Positions 8,333 to 15,909 of a DNA stretch of 40,744 nucleotides are shown piece by piece. The position numbers and the translations under genes were made by a program. Source of the DNA: Coleofasciculus sp. LEGE 07092. Lineage in GTDB: Bacteria > Cyanobacteriota > Cyanobacteriia > Cyanobacteriales > Coleofasciculaceae. The stretch is from NCBI RefSeq assembly GCF_015207375.1, contig NZ_JADEWY010000053.1, positions 1 to 40,744 of the forward strand. The letters run 5' to 3'. The notes under the pieces are model-generated. The model saw nothing but the letters and a program-made list of their open reading frames with translations, was not told the DNA's origin and made no database searches. Positions within the stretch are counted from its first letter, which is position 1. Each line of letters begins with the position of its first letter.

Positions 8333-9115
8333 TCAACCTTGCAGTAGCGATTCGGCTCCATCAATCCACATAGGAGTGCCAGTGATATGACTAGAGGCGT
8401 CTGAGGCAAGGAATAGCACCAGTTGGGCAACTTGTTCGGAAGAACCCGGTTTGCCGTCGGTTAACGGTATATTTCCTTCGGGATATTCAATGGGTTCGCC
8501 AGTTCCTTCCAACTCTTGTTTATCTGTGCTGGAGTTGATATCTGTCTCAATGGCTCCTGGACAAATAACATTTACACGAACGCGGTGTTTAGCCAGTTCC
8601 AGAGCAATCATTTTGGCAAATGCCACCTGAGCAGCTTTCGTACAAGCATAAGCAGTAGCACCCGTATTGCTGAAGATGCGAGTGCCGTTGACAGAAGAAG
8701 TGATGATTACGGAGCCGCCCTGTTTTTTCAGATACGGTACGGCGTACTTAACCGTGAGATACGTTCCTGTGAGATTAATGTTAATGGTTTTATTCCACTC
8801 ATTGAGGTCTAGTTCTTCTAAAGGTGCCCAAACACCATTAATCCCAGCATTAGCAAACACGATATCGAGACGTCCCCATTTATCGGTAATCTGTTGAATG
8901 GCTTGTTGCATTTGCTCCGGTTGGGAGATATCCGCCTCAAGGGGTATCGCTTCGCCACCATTTCCCTGAATTTGGTTAACCGTTTCTTTGAGTTCGTCTT
9001 TAGTCCGACCTAATACGCCAATTTTCGCCCCTTCTTTGGCAAATAGCAGTGCCGTGGCTTTACCAATACCAGAACCTGCACCAGTAATTAGTGCCACTTT
9101 CTCTGTTAGTTGCAT
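8333..9115 (-). CDS. Short-chain dehydrogenase/reductase (SDR)
   Basis: Classical NAD(P)-dependent SDR of 260 residues. The dinucleotide motif TGAGSGIG is at 11-18, NAG at about 90 (FANAGINGVW), the catalytic serine in ITSSVNGTR, and the active-site YACTK near 155. The C-terminal segment ITGTPMWIDGAESLL is the usual SDR end. Substrate not predictable. It converges on the beta-lactamase-like gene, with only 18 bases between the two stops. Its 5' side was hit by the Tn7-like element: the left terminal repeat begins 52 bases upstream of the ATG, so the native promoter may have been separated from the gene. Confidence 0.93.
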   Translation of the reverse strand: MQLTEKVALITGAGSGIGKATALLFAKEGAKIGVLGRTKDELKETVNQIQGNGGEAIPLEADISQPEQMQQAIQQITDKWGRLDIVFANAGINGVWAPLEELDLNEWNKTININLTGTYLTVKYAVPYLKKQGGSVIITSSVNGTRIFSNTGATAYACTKAAQVAFAKMIALELAKHRVRVNVICPGAIETDINSSTDKQELEGTGEPIEYPEGNIPLTDGKPGSSEQVAQLVLFLASDASSHITGTPMWIDGAESLLQG

Positions 9116-9161
9116 ATGTTTCCTTCCCCTTTAGCCCGTTAACCCGATAATTCAACAAAAG

Positions 9162-9166
9162 GATAG
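9162..9166. repeat. Target-site duplication, left (GATAG)
   Basis: GATAG directly abuts the TGTCA tip of the left terminal repeat and is repeated exactly at 14625-14629 after the right tip. Five bp is the duplication length of Tn7-family transposons. Confidence 0.95.
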
Positions 9167-9212
9167 TGTCACTTGAACCATATCCTGTCCAAAGTGGAAG
9201 CATAAGTTGTCC
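9167..9212 (+). repeat. Left terminal inverted repeat
   Basis: Begins TGTCACTTGAACCATATCCT and runs 46 bp; it equals the reverse complement of 14579-14624 except for one position (AAGTTG against AAGCTG). Its inner half is the first TnsB-like site (9189-9212). Confidence 0.95.
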
Positions 9213-9270
9213 AAAAAGCTGTGGTCACTTTATGCTTCGACGTGGTGGGAGAAGTGATGTCACTTGAACC
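9189..9270. promoter_or_regulatory. Left-end TnsB-like binding sites
   Basis: Site L1 at 9189-9212 has the core GGAAGCATAAGTTGTCC. A second copy at 9223-9245 is inverted (GGTCACTTTATGCTTCGACG). In addition the first 13 bases of the transposon tip, TGTCACTTGAACC, are repeated directly at 9258-9270. Sites are assigned by comparison with the right end; binding itself is inferred. Confidence 0.65.
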
Positions 9271-9321
9271 GCTACGCAGTAGTTCCCTCTCACGGAGGAG
9301 TGGCGAATGGCATTATTATAG

Positions 9322-10566
9322 TTAGGACTTTCTGATTACCTGTTTGTATAACCTGTAACGAGCGGAAATTTGGTGGCACAAATCGGGGAAAAAGCGGGAA
9401 ATATCCCCAGGGTCGTATCCAAGAGTAGCAGCCACTTGTCGGAGAGACTGGGGTGGTTCAAAAGACAAAGCTGCCTCTAAAAACGTTTGTACTTTCACCG
9501 CATCAAAGCGCCGATTAGTTTTTCTCCGTTGTTGAGTGATAGGCAAAACCTTCAACGATAGGGGTTGATGCTTCACCACCTGTCCAGTGAGAACATCTTC
9601 TAAAGGAATAGAAAGACACCAACAGACTCTAAGGAGCAAACCTAATTGTGCCAGTGCCTGACCACATCGCCATTCTCCTGGTACGGAAGCACTCAGGTAC
9701 ATTAAGTCAGCAAAAGCTTTGGCATTACCGTTGGTAGCTTCTTGGATACATAAGTCAATGGCTAATGCGAGATTTTCTCTGGGTGGTGGAGACTTGAGAG
9801 CAGGTGCAAGCTCGAGAATTTTTCCCACGGAGTACACAACAAAAATCTGCCAGTCCCAATCGGGTTGCTCTACTGGGGAAGCGTCCACAGAGGTATCACC
9901 ATTGGTCAAAATTGAATTCACACCCAACCACTGTTGGCATCTAGAGCAGAAACCCGGTCGGGAATTCCACTCTAGAGGGTAGAGCAATCGCTGACAATTA
10001 GGACATTGATGCCATAAAACTTGTTGATGAAAAGGACAAGTTGTCACTACCTGGAGCGACCATAATAGAGGCTCGTAGATGGGTTTCCCACAACGCTCCC
10101 AATCGTCATAGCAGACGGGACACCAAGCTTTGTTGGTACGCAATAAACCTCGCGACGGTAAAACGTTAGCCCAACTTAACAAAGTGAGAAACCGTAACTG
10201 ATGTTGCTTTGTTCGTGCTTCTAACACATGAACTGGCTCAGATGCCATAATTCCCATGCCATTCCAGGCTCCCGTATCGTTGAAAAAGACACGGAAAAAC
10301 CATCTAGATAACCCTTGATGCTGATTGCCTTGATATCTACTGACTTGTGGAGCTACTTCTTGAGCTAGGAAAATGCCCGTAGGCACCCGATGAGCTGCTG
10401 CCAACCGAGCCACATAACTGGTCAAACTTTCTACTGTAGGCGTTCCTACACCGATGGGTTCAAGAGGATGCAAGCGGCTACGCTCTGGGATTGTTGTTGT
10501 TCTTGAATACCACAGTTGATGATTACTCCAGTTGTCAACTGACACTTTCTGCGCCTCCGATGACAT
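9322..10566 (-). CDS. tniQ: TniQ/TnsD-family target-selection protein
   Basis: Predicted target selector that links a DNA site to the TnsC ATPase. 414 residues, longer than the short TniQ of many CRISPR-associated elements and somewhat shorter than Tn7 TnsD. The TniQ zinc region is clear: C149-x2-C152, C177-x2-H180, C188-x2-C191 and C207-x2-C210, with WCPVC and VVTTCPFH typical of the family. Near the C-terminus (about 370-405) LRQVAATLGYDPGDISRFFPD reads as a helix-turn-helix, which could be the sequence-specific DNA contact. The ATG at 10566 lies inside tnsC, overlapping it by 32 bases, so translation is probably coupled. It is the only TniQ in the element, so it must serve whatever targeting exists. 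Confidence 0.93.
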   Translation of the reverse strand: MSSEAQKVSVDNWSNHQLWYSRTTTIPERSRLHPLEPIGVGTPTVESLTSYVARLAAAHRVPTGIFLAQEVAPQVSRYQGNQHQGLSRWFFRVFFNDTGAWNGMGIMASEPVHVLEARTKQHQLRFLTLLSWANVLPSRGLLRTNKAWCPVCYDDWERCGKPIYEPLLWSLQVVTTCPFHQQVLWHQCPNCQRLLYPLEWNSRPGFCSRCQQWLGVNSILTNGDTSVDASPVEQPDWDWQIFVVYSVGKILELAPALKSPPPRENLALAIDLCIQEATNGNAKAFADLMYLSASVPGEWRCGQALAQLGLLLRVCWCLSIPLEDVLTGQVVKHQPLSLKVLPITQQRRKTNRRFDAVKVQTFLEAALSFEPPQSLRQVAATLGYDPGDISRFFPDLCHQISARYRLYKQVIRKS

Positions 10567-11722
10567 CCCGTTGAGGATTACGCTCTCCCGGACGACGTTT
10601 CTTTGTTTTCTTCTGTTTTTTGTTAACCGTAGAACGGGTCGAGCTATTGAGCAAGGCTTCTGTTGCTGTTGGTGGCTCCTTAACAGTTAATCCCAATTTT
10701 TGACGCAATCGGCTCAGTTCGCTCTCCGATTGGAGCAGCGCTTTCTCACCTTCTATCGCCTCAGTTGCCATCTGCATACATTTAGAAACACTGGGAGCGT
10801 AAGGTGTAAGATGTGCCAAGCTCAGGGTAGAGGATGATTCTCCCAACGCTTTTCTCAAAGCTTGTGTCAGCCAATCCTTGACTATCCCGACACAACCGAT
10901 ACTGCGTTCATAGAAGTATTCCCAATGCTGCTCTAAATCAGGGGCTTCTAACAAGGGCATTTGGCAGGCAAAACTCTTGAGTACCCGTTTGAAATCTTTA
11001 ACGTCCTGTGAACAATCCGCTTGATAACGAGGAAAGTGAATATCTAGGCTGCGGCGGCTCAATTGACCGCTTAAGTTCCTTAACTGTAGCAGTTCATAAG
11101 TGCCAAAAAGTCCGTGTCGGGTGGACGTGAAACTTGCCATTGACTGAATGGCATCCATTTGGTCTTGTTGTCTTCTTCCCGATGCCATTTTAGTGAAGCG
11201 TTGGGCTTCATCAACTAGAAATACAATTAACCGCCGTTGTTGAATAATCGCCGCTACATCCTCTCGTAAATTTGACAGGTTAGCTTTTGATTTAATTAGA
11301 CGTTGAGAAGAGCCACTGCCCTCAATTCGGCTACTGCCAGTTCTGAGTTTATAATCAACAAAGGGGTCAGCTAAAGCTATCAAGACACTTTTGTAATAAT
11401 CTTTCCAGTCGAAAGACCCTGATTCAGGAGCGCGAGCTTCTACATAAGCAACAGGAATATGCCCACAATCAAGTTGCATGGCTGATAAATTCTGCTCTAT
11501 GAGCACTTTCACAACTTGATGGAGTAAGGTAGTTTTTCCCACCCCAGTAGGGCCAAACAAAAAGATTAATGAAGCGCCTCCAGGATTATTGACGGCATCT
11601 ATTACAGCTTCATAAGCAATTTTTAGTCGCCTGTGTACTACCGTACAGCTTTCAAAGTAAGCCAGTTTTTCTGCTGGATTGACGGCTAAAAGTTCTGGAG
11701 GAAAATTCTGGGGAGACGGCAT
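10535..11722 (-). CDS. tnsC: TnsC-type AAA+ ATPase, transposition regulator
   Basis: AAA+ ATPase expected to assemble on target DNA and pass the TniQ-marked site to the TnsAB transposase. Walker A is GPTGVGKTT at about 57-65, Walker B is LIVFLVDEAQ with the acidic pair at about 171-172, and the residues in between are of the TnsC/TniB type. The C-terminus is a basic tail rich in Lys and Arg (about 370-388). The frame opens at a TTG (11728), but the ATG at 11722 overlaps the TAA stop of tnsAB by one base (TAATG), which is the better start and implies translational coupling. 395 residues. Confidence 0.94.
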   Translation of the reverse strand: MPSPQNFPPELLAVNPAEKLAYFESCTVVHRRLKIAYEAVIDAVNNPGGASLIFLFGPTGVGKTTLLHQVVKVLIEQNLSAMQLDCGHIPVAYVEARAPESGSFDWKDYYKSVLIALADPFVDYKLRTGSSRIEGSGSSQRLIKSKANLSNLREDVAAIIQQRRLIVFLVDEAQRFTKMASGRRQQDQMDAIQSMASFTSTRHGLFGTYELLQLRNLSGQLSRRSLDIHFPRYQADCSQDVKDFKRVLKSFACQMPLLEAPDLEQHWEYFYERSIGCVGIVKDWLTQALRKALGESSSTLSLAHLTPYAPSVSKCMQMATEAIEGEKALLQSESELSRLRQKLGLTVKEPPTATEALLNSSTRSTVNKKQKKTKKRRPGERNPQRDVIGGAESVS

Positions 11723-14418
11723 TACCAAAACTCCTCATAAGGTTCAAGTTCTTCCGAGTCAATCTCATCTCTATTAGGAGAGGCTTCTTGACTTATAGGA
11801 AGTGAAAGGCACTCAGCGGCTGAAGGCTGTTCTTGAAGTCGCGAAATTTTTCCTCCATCAATTATTGCTAAAACCTCTTTGGCTTCTACATCCCGTAACC
11901 GTTGCTCTAAGATAACTTCTTGGGCTTCTGTACTCGCTAGAAATTCAGCTAGGGCTTTGGCTGTGATTGTAAGTTGTTTGGAGTGATTCTTATGTTGTTG
12001 GCGCAACTGTTCGCTAACTACCATCATTTCTCGCTCTGAGTGACCCACTAAGCTGCTGTAGTGCTGCGAAATGCAACTTACCCACTGACCTTTAATGTAG
12101 ACATAGGCACTCCCAACATCATAAGGGTCATAGCGCACGGGAACTTGAGTCTTTTCAATTTCCGAATTTCGGAAACTGTTATGCCAATAGTAGATATGGT
12201 TAATTTTAACTCCCTGATTGGGAATGACTTTGGCGGTTCCTTTGGGTGTTGTTGGTAGGGTCAAAATCCGGAAGGTTTCATCGTAAGGAATCAGTTTGTG
12301 TGAGCGTAATCCGGTTTGCAAGAAGCCATCTGTAAAAGCTGCTCTTGGGCTTTGCAAGAGTGCCGGATGCTCCTTGTTGTCGTAAAATTCATAAGCCCAA
12401 TCGCATAAATTTTGATACAAACTCCCCAGAGTCCAAATAGCTAAATTACGGGGATTCACGCTTTTCGTCACAGCCCTGGAATTCTTGTTAATTTGCGTAT
12501 TTCCCCAGAGATTGTGAATCAACATGGTGTTGGCTGTCCCAAACAAGCGCTCGCATACTGAACCAAATCGGGGTTTGGCGGCTGGTCGGGTTTTCTTTGT
12601 GCAGGAGTAAGCTGCTAGTAGCCGCTCGAAGTAAACACTCATAAATTCTTTGGCTCCATCCACCACTATCGTGTCGGGCAAGCGTCCATGACGATGGACA
12701 CACTCGCGCATCACCATCATGCAACTACGATACGACGGTGGGTCAAAGCACAGATAAACGGCTAGTATTCGTCGTGAGTAGGCGTCTGTTAGGAAGGTCG
12801 CCCAAGGGCGACCCAGATTTACTGATGTGTGGGAGCTAACTAACTCGATATCTAATTGTGTATGGTCAATATGGCAGATTTCAAAGGGTCGTTGTCCGTG
12901 CCTAGGGGTGTTTACCTCTAGCTCCCAATAAAAAGGTTCGTGCTTGTAAGCCGCCCTACGCCCCTGCCTTTTTAAAGCCTGTTCATAGTTAGATTTTTGA
13001 TGAATGTTTCGGACAAATGTTTTGTAGCTACAAGGAGTAATCCCTTGCTGTTCACAGGCTCGTACCAGTGAACTGTAAACGGCGAATTTTCCTTGCTGTT
13101 TGAGATTTAAATAGTGGTTAGCAATGAATTCGTCTACAATTTTTTGTGTCGTTTGAGGCAATTTGGGCTGGTGGTTGCCTTTAGAGCTGACGCGGGGTAA
13201 CAATCCCACATAACCGCATCCATATTGCTCTTGTGCTTTTTGCCACGAAAGTAACCAACGGCGGATGGTACGTGCTGAGACGACCTGCTTATCGGTAGTT
13301 TTTTCACCCGTTAGGTATGGAGCAATGATGGAATAGCGACGGTTAGCTTCTGCACAATCATCAACGCTCGCCTTGGCTAGGAGGTCATTGACGATCTTAG
13401 AAGATGGGGATTGGGTGACAACTCCTGTTAACTCACCCTGTTTGACTAATTCCAATAGGGCTTCGTTTGGCAGTTGGATGACTTTTGCCTCTTCATTGAG
13501 TAGGGCTGTATGGGTTTCTCCCCGATTGAGAATCGATAAGCTTTTTCCATTCCACACCACAGGAGAACCGGGTTTTAGATCAACTAAGTGGGGGGCTAAT
13601 TCTAAGGTTGATGTTCCTCTCAACTTGGTTGTTTCGATTCCACAAGCTTTCTGATTAACCGGAAAGATTTGAAGCTGTGTACCAAGTTGCGCTATGTTGA
13701 CACCCCGCCAATTCACATTTAAATAATTTTGGGCAATTAGGGTATAAACCTCCTCACAGTTGTACCCCTCTTCTAGCAATTCACCTAAGGTAATTCCTGG
13801 ATGAAGTTCTACCCGTGATATGATGTCGGCACGAACTTTCTCTTCTACAGAAACATGGGATGGGTGCAAGTAGTCTTCGAGAAAATGAAGATTATTTTGA
13901 AAAACCCAGTCAATTTCAGTGTTGCAACGGATGCGATAATACAATCCCAAACTTTGTGCTACTTCAACTCCTGGGGGACAGTGCCATTGACTTTCACCTT
14001 CTCGCACGTAACGAGCAGGCATTTTGACTGATAGTCGCACTAATTCATCCAATGTTTTCCACTCTTCAAAGCCTGCAGATGTTTGACGCAACACAAAGAA
14101 ATCTGGGGTATGCAGGACTCCTACTTTCCGACCACTCAGAGCAATGTAGCTCAGTTTGATGCCACTGGGTTGGTCGTAATATTCCAGTACATCTGGGTCA
14201 TATTCCATCTCATAAATGCCTGCCAATTCGTTGTGGTGGCTCTCAAACTGAATCGTTACGCCCATTTTCCGGCTGGGGTAACGACCACTCACGTTTCCTG
14301 CCCTACTGCGTACCACGCGAGATGGTGGCGAACTGCGTAACAGTTCGATGTATTTCCTTGTCGGTTCTGCCAAGCCTAACTGCTGACACCACCGCACAAA
14401 CTGTTCGCCGTCCAACAT
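11722..14418 (-). CDS. tnsAB: TnsA-TnsB fusion transposase
   Basis: A single 898-residue protein combining both strand-cutting activities of Tn7-like transposition. Residues ~1-240 are TnsA-like: an endonuclease core with acidic residues at about 59-71 (FESHHNELAGIYEME), D106 in HTPDFF and E119-W-K121, the PD-(D/E)XK pattern, followed by a winged-helix-like stretch. Residues ~260 onward are TnsB-like: a helix-turn-helix region around 380-480 and an RNase H-fold integrase core with D518 (CHIDHTQLD), D587 (VVDGAKEF) and E623, D and E 35 residues apart. The C-terminal ~170 residues are probably the TnsC-contacting tail. All catalytic residues are present. The gene starts just inside the cluster of TnsB-like sites, so it may repress itself. 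No ribosome site is obvious. Confidence 0.94.
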   Translation of the reverse strand: MLDGEQFVRWCQQLGLAEPTRKYIELLRSSPPSRVVRSRAGNVSGRYPSRKMGVTIQFESHHNELAGIYEMEYDPDVLEYYDQPSGIKLSYIALSGRKVGVLHTPDFFVLRQTSAGFEEWKTLDELVRLSVKMPARYVREGESQWHCPPGVEVAQSLGLYYRIRCNTEIDWVFQNNLHFLEDYLHPSHVSVEEKVRADIISRVELHPGITLGELLEEGYNCEEVYTLIAQNYLNVNWRGVNIAQLGTQLQIFPVNQKACGIETTKLRGTSTLELAPHLVDLKPGSPVVWNGKSLSILNRGETHTALLNEEAKVIQLPNEALLELVKQGELTGVVTQSPSSKIVNDLLAKASVDDCAEANRRYSIIAPYLTGEKTTDKQVVSARTIRRWLLSWQKAQEQYGCGYVGLLPRVSSKGNHQPKLPQTTQKIVDEFIANHYLNLKQQGKFAVYSSLVRACEQQGITPCSYKTFVRNIHQKSNYEQALKRQGRRAAYKHEPFYWELEVNTPRHGQRPFEICHIDHTQLDIELVSSHTSVNLGRPWATFLTDAYSRRILAVYLCFDPPSYRSCMMVMRECVHRHGRLPDTIVVDGAKEFMSVYFERLLAAYSCTKKTRPAAKPRFGSVCERLFGTANTMLIHNLWGNTQINKNSRAVTKSVNPRNLAIWTLGSLYQNLCDWAYEFYDNKEHPALLQSPRAAFTDGFLQTGLRSHKLIPYDETFRILTLPTTPKGTAKVIPNQGVKINHIYYWHNSFRNSEIEKTQVPVRYDPYDVGSAYVYIKGQWVSCISQHYSSLVGHSEREMMVVSEQLRQQHKNHSKQLTITAKALAEFLASTEAQEVILEQRLRDVEAKEVLAIIDGGKISRLQEQPSAAECLSLPISQEASPNRDEIDSEELEPYEEFW

Positions 14419-14451
14419 TTATTTTTTCAAGGCGCAGCAATGGGAGGATAT

Positions 14452-14602
14452 TGTCAGCTTATCAACTTTTGGTCATCTTATCCTTCCAATTTCCACTTGG
14501 GGACAACTTATGGTTCTACTTGGCTGCCCAAGCCGCTGTTCTTCCTACGACAGCATCAGGATTTTTGCCCTTGTTTAGGGACAGCTTATGCTTCCACTTT
14601 GG
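14452..14602 (-). promoter_or_regulatory. Right-end TnsB-like binding sites R1-R4
   Basis: Read from the tip inward, four sites share CCAA..., GAA..ATAAG and TG(A/T)CC: R1 14579-14602, R2 14501-14523, R3 14471-14500 (longer, with a small insertion) and R4 14452-14472. R2-R4 are back to back, R1 stands 55 bp away. Four crowded sites at the end next to the transposase gene and fewer at the other end match the known asymmetry of Tn7 right and left ends. The sites also overlap the likely tnsAB promoter. Confidence 0.75.
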
Positions 14603-14624
14603 ACAGGATATGGTTCAAGTGACA
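14579..14624 (-). repeat. Right terminal inverted repeat
   Basis: Forty-six bases ending GGTTCAAGTGACA, complementary to the left end except for one base. Followed at once by GATAG. Confidence 0.95.
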
Positions 14625-14629
14625 GATAG
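14625..14629. repeat. Target-site duplication, right (GATAG)
   Basis: Exact copy of 9162-9166. Joining the flanks gives an empty site AAAAGGATAGAGTTT in the region between the SDR and ABC transporter genes. Confidence 0.95.
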
Positions 14630-14811
14630 AGTTTAACATCTCTCTTGGTTGAATGAAAACAGGTCACGGCTTTTTGCTCACCCAATCGGATGAGGCTATC
14701 GGGTGAAGTGCAATGCTCATCGTCCGTTGTACTTTAAAAAGTAAGCCTGTAGTACGCTATGCTACAATTCGTAAAAGCTCAACAAAACCAACCGATGAAC
14801 TGCCTACTCTC

Positions 14812-15756
14812 ATGACTCTCCCAATGTCTCGACCCCTGACAGAATCGATGGCGCTCAACGTGTACGACTTGTGGAAATCCTACGGAGAGCGCCCAGTCGT
14901 TCAAGGCATCAACTTTACCCTCAATCCTGGGGAAATTTTAGGTCTTCTCGGTCCAAACGGCGCGGGCAAAACCACAACGCTTGGAATGCTTTACGGTGCA
15001 GTGGTTCCTAGTCGCGGCTTTGTTCAGTTAGGTCAAAACCAAATTCAAACCCAAGGAAGCCAAGCCCGTGCCTCAATGGGTATTGTGACTCAAGAAGACA
15101 ATCTCGATCCAGACTTTAGCGTCATTGAAAATTTAATTTTCTTTGCCCATCACTATCGTATTACAGGGAAAGCGGCACGGAAACGAGCTGGCGAGTTGCT
15201 AGGGCAGGTAGGATTGCAAGATTATGCCAAAAACCGTGTTGATGAACTCTCCGGCGGGATGAAGCGGCGTTTAGTTTTAGCACGAGCGTTGATTAACCAT
15301 CCCCAAATCGTATTTCTCGATGAACCCACAACCGGACTTGATCCCGATGCGCGGCAAGACTTTTGGCGACTGGTTAGCCACATGAAACAAAGTGGCTGTG
15401 GGGTGTTGTTGACTACTCACTATATGGATGAAGCGCAGCGATTGTGCGATCGCCTCATCTTACTTCAGAACGGCAAGATGATCGACCAGGGTACACCAGC
15501 AGAATTAATCGAGCGCACGGTTGGTCGAGAAGTGGTTGAAATTGAAGGAATCTCGGAGTCAAGCCTGCAACACCTGCTTAAGGGGGTGGGTACTTGGTAT
15601 CGCCCCTTTGGAAGTGGCTACTTAGTCGGACTACCCACCGACAATCCGCAACCCCTATGGGAACAGTTAAATGCGACTGATTCCGAACGCTTGATGCGCC
15701 GCCATACCAATTTAGAAGATGTCTTCTTGCGCTTGACTGGAACTTCATTGGAATAA
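14812..15756 (+). CDS. ABC exporter ATP-binding subunit
   Basis: Cytoplasmic ATPase of an ABC-2 type exporter (DrrA/NodI-like group), paired with the permease at 15910. Walker A GPNGAGKTT, the signature LSGGMKRR, Walker B IVFLDEPTTGLDPDA and the switch histidine in LLTTHYMDEA are all present; the C-terminal region after about 240 is the usual regulatory extension. The frame is open from an ATG at 14713, but conserved sequence starts only at about ALNVYDLWKSYGERPVV, so ATGs at 14812 or 14848 are more likely; the stretch before them holds TGCTACAAT, which could be a -10 element. The Tn7-like element ends 190 bases upstream. The substrate is unknown. Confidence 0.9.
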   Translation: MTLPMSRPLTESMALNVYDLWKSYGERPVVQGINFTLNPGEILGLLGPNGAGKTTTLGMLYGAVVPSRGFVQLGQNQIQTQGSQARASMGIVTQEDNLDPDFSVIENLIFFAHHYRITGKAARKRAGELLGQVGLQDYAKNRVDELSGGMKRRLVLARALINHPQIVFLDEPTTGLDPDARQDFWRLVSHMKQSGCGVLLTTHYMDEAQRLCDRLILLQNGKMIDQGTPAELIERTVGREVVEIEGISESSLQHLLKGVGTWYRPFGSGYLVGLPTDNPQPLWEQLNATDSERLMRRHTNLEDVFLRLTGTSLE

Positions 15757-15761
15757 CTGTT

Positions 15762-15873
15762 TTGGCAACGGATTTTGTAACGGGTGTAGCGAATGAGCCA
15801 TTAGTTGACCCAGTGGAGATCAAACATTCAAGCTACTTTATCCGTTACATCTGTTACCCTATCCGCTGCCAAC
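15762..15873. repeat. Inverted pair of CCGTTAC repeats
   Basis: A 26-nt repeat with TCCGTTGCCAA and CCGTTAC cores is found on the minus strand at 15762-15788 and on the plus strand at 15848-15873, between the ATPase and permease genes. The two can pair to form a long imperfect stem. A third copy is at 18488-18513. Confidence 0.65.
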
Positions 15874-15909
15874 ACTACCCCACTTTAAATCTATAATTTA
15901 AAACCTAAA

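Larger units (their letters stand above)
9167..14624 (-). mobile_element. Complete compact Tn7-like transposon (TnsAB-TnsC-TniQ)
   Basis: A 5,458-bp element with both ends intact. The tips are TGTCA...TGACA; the outer 46 bp form terminal inverted repeats with one mismatch; a perfect 5-bp duplication GATAG lies on each side. Inside there are only three genes, all on the minus strand and overlapping: tnsAB, tnsC and tniQ. The coding part runs from 9322 to 14418, leaving 155 bp at the left end and 206 bp at the right. No cargo, cas gene, CRISPR array or second target selector is present. The fused TnsA nuclease predicts cut-and-paste movement rather than cointegrate formation. The element looks intact and possibly still mobile. 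Confidence 0.95.

Noticed and set aside
9167-14624. A CRISPR-associated transposon (CAST)
   Set aside because: No cas gene, repeat-spacer array or tracr-like sequence lies between the two ends or next to them; only tnsAB, tnsC and tniQ are present.
14322-14636. Plus-strand frame over the right end of the transposon
   Set aside because: It overlaps the terminal repeat and the start of tnsAB in antisense; the protein shows no family features.
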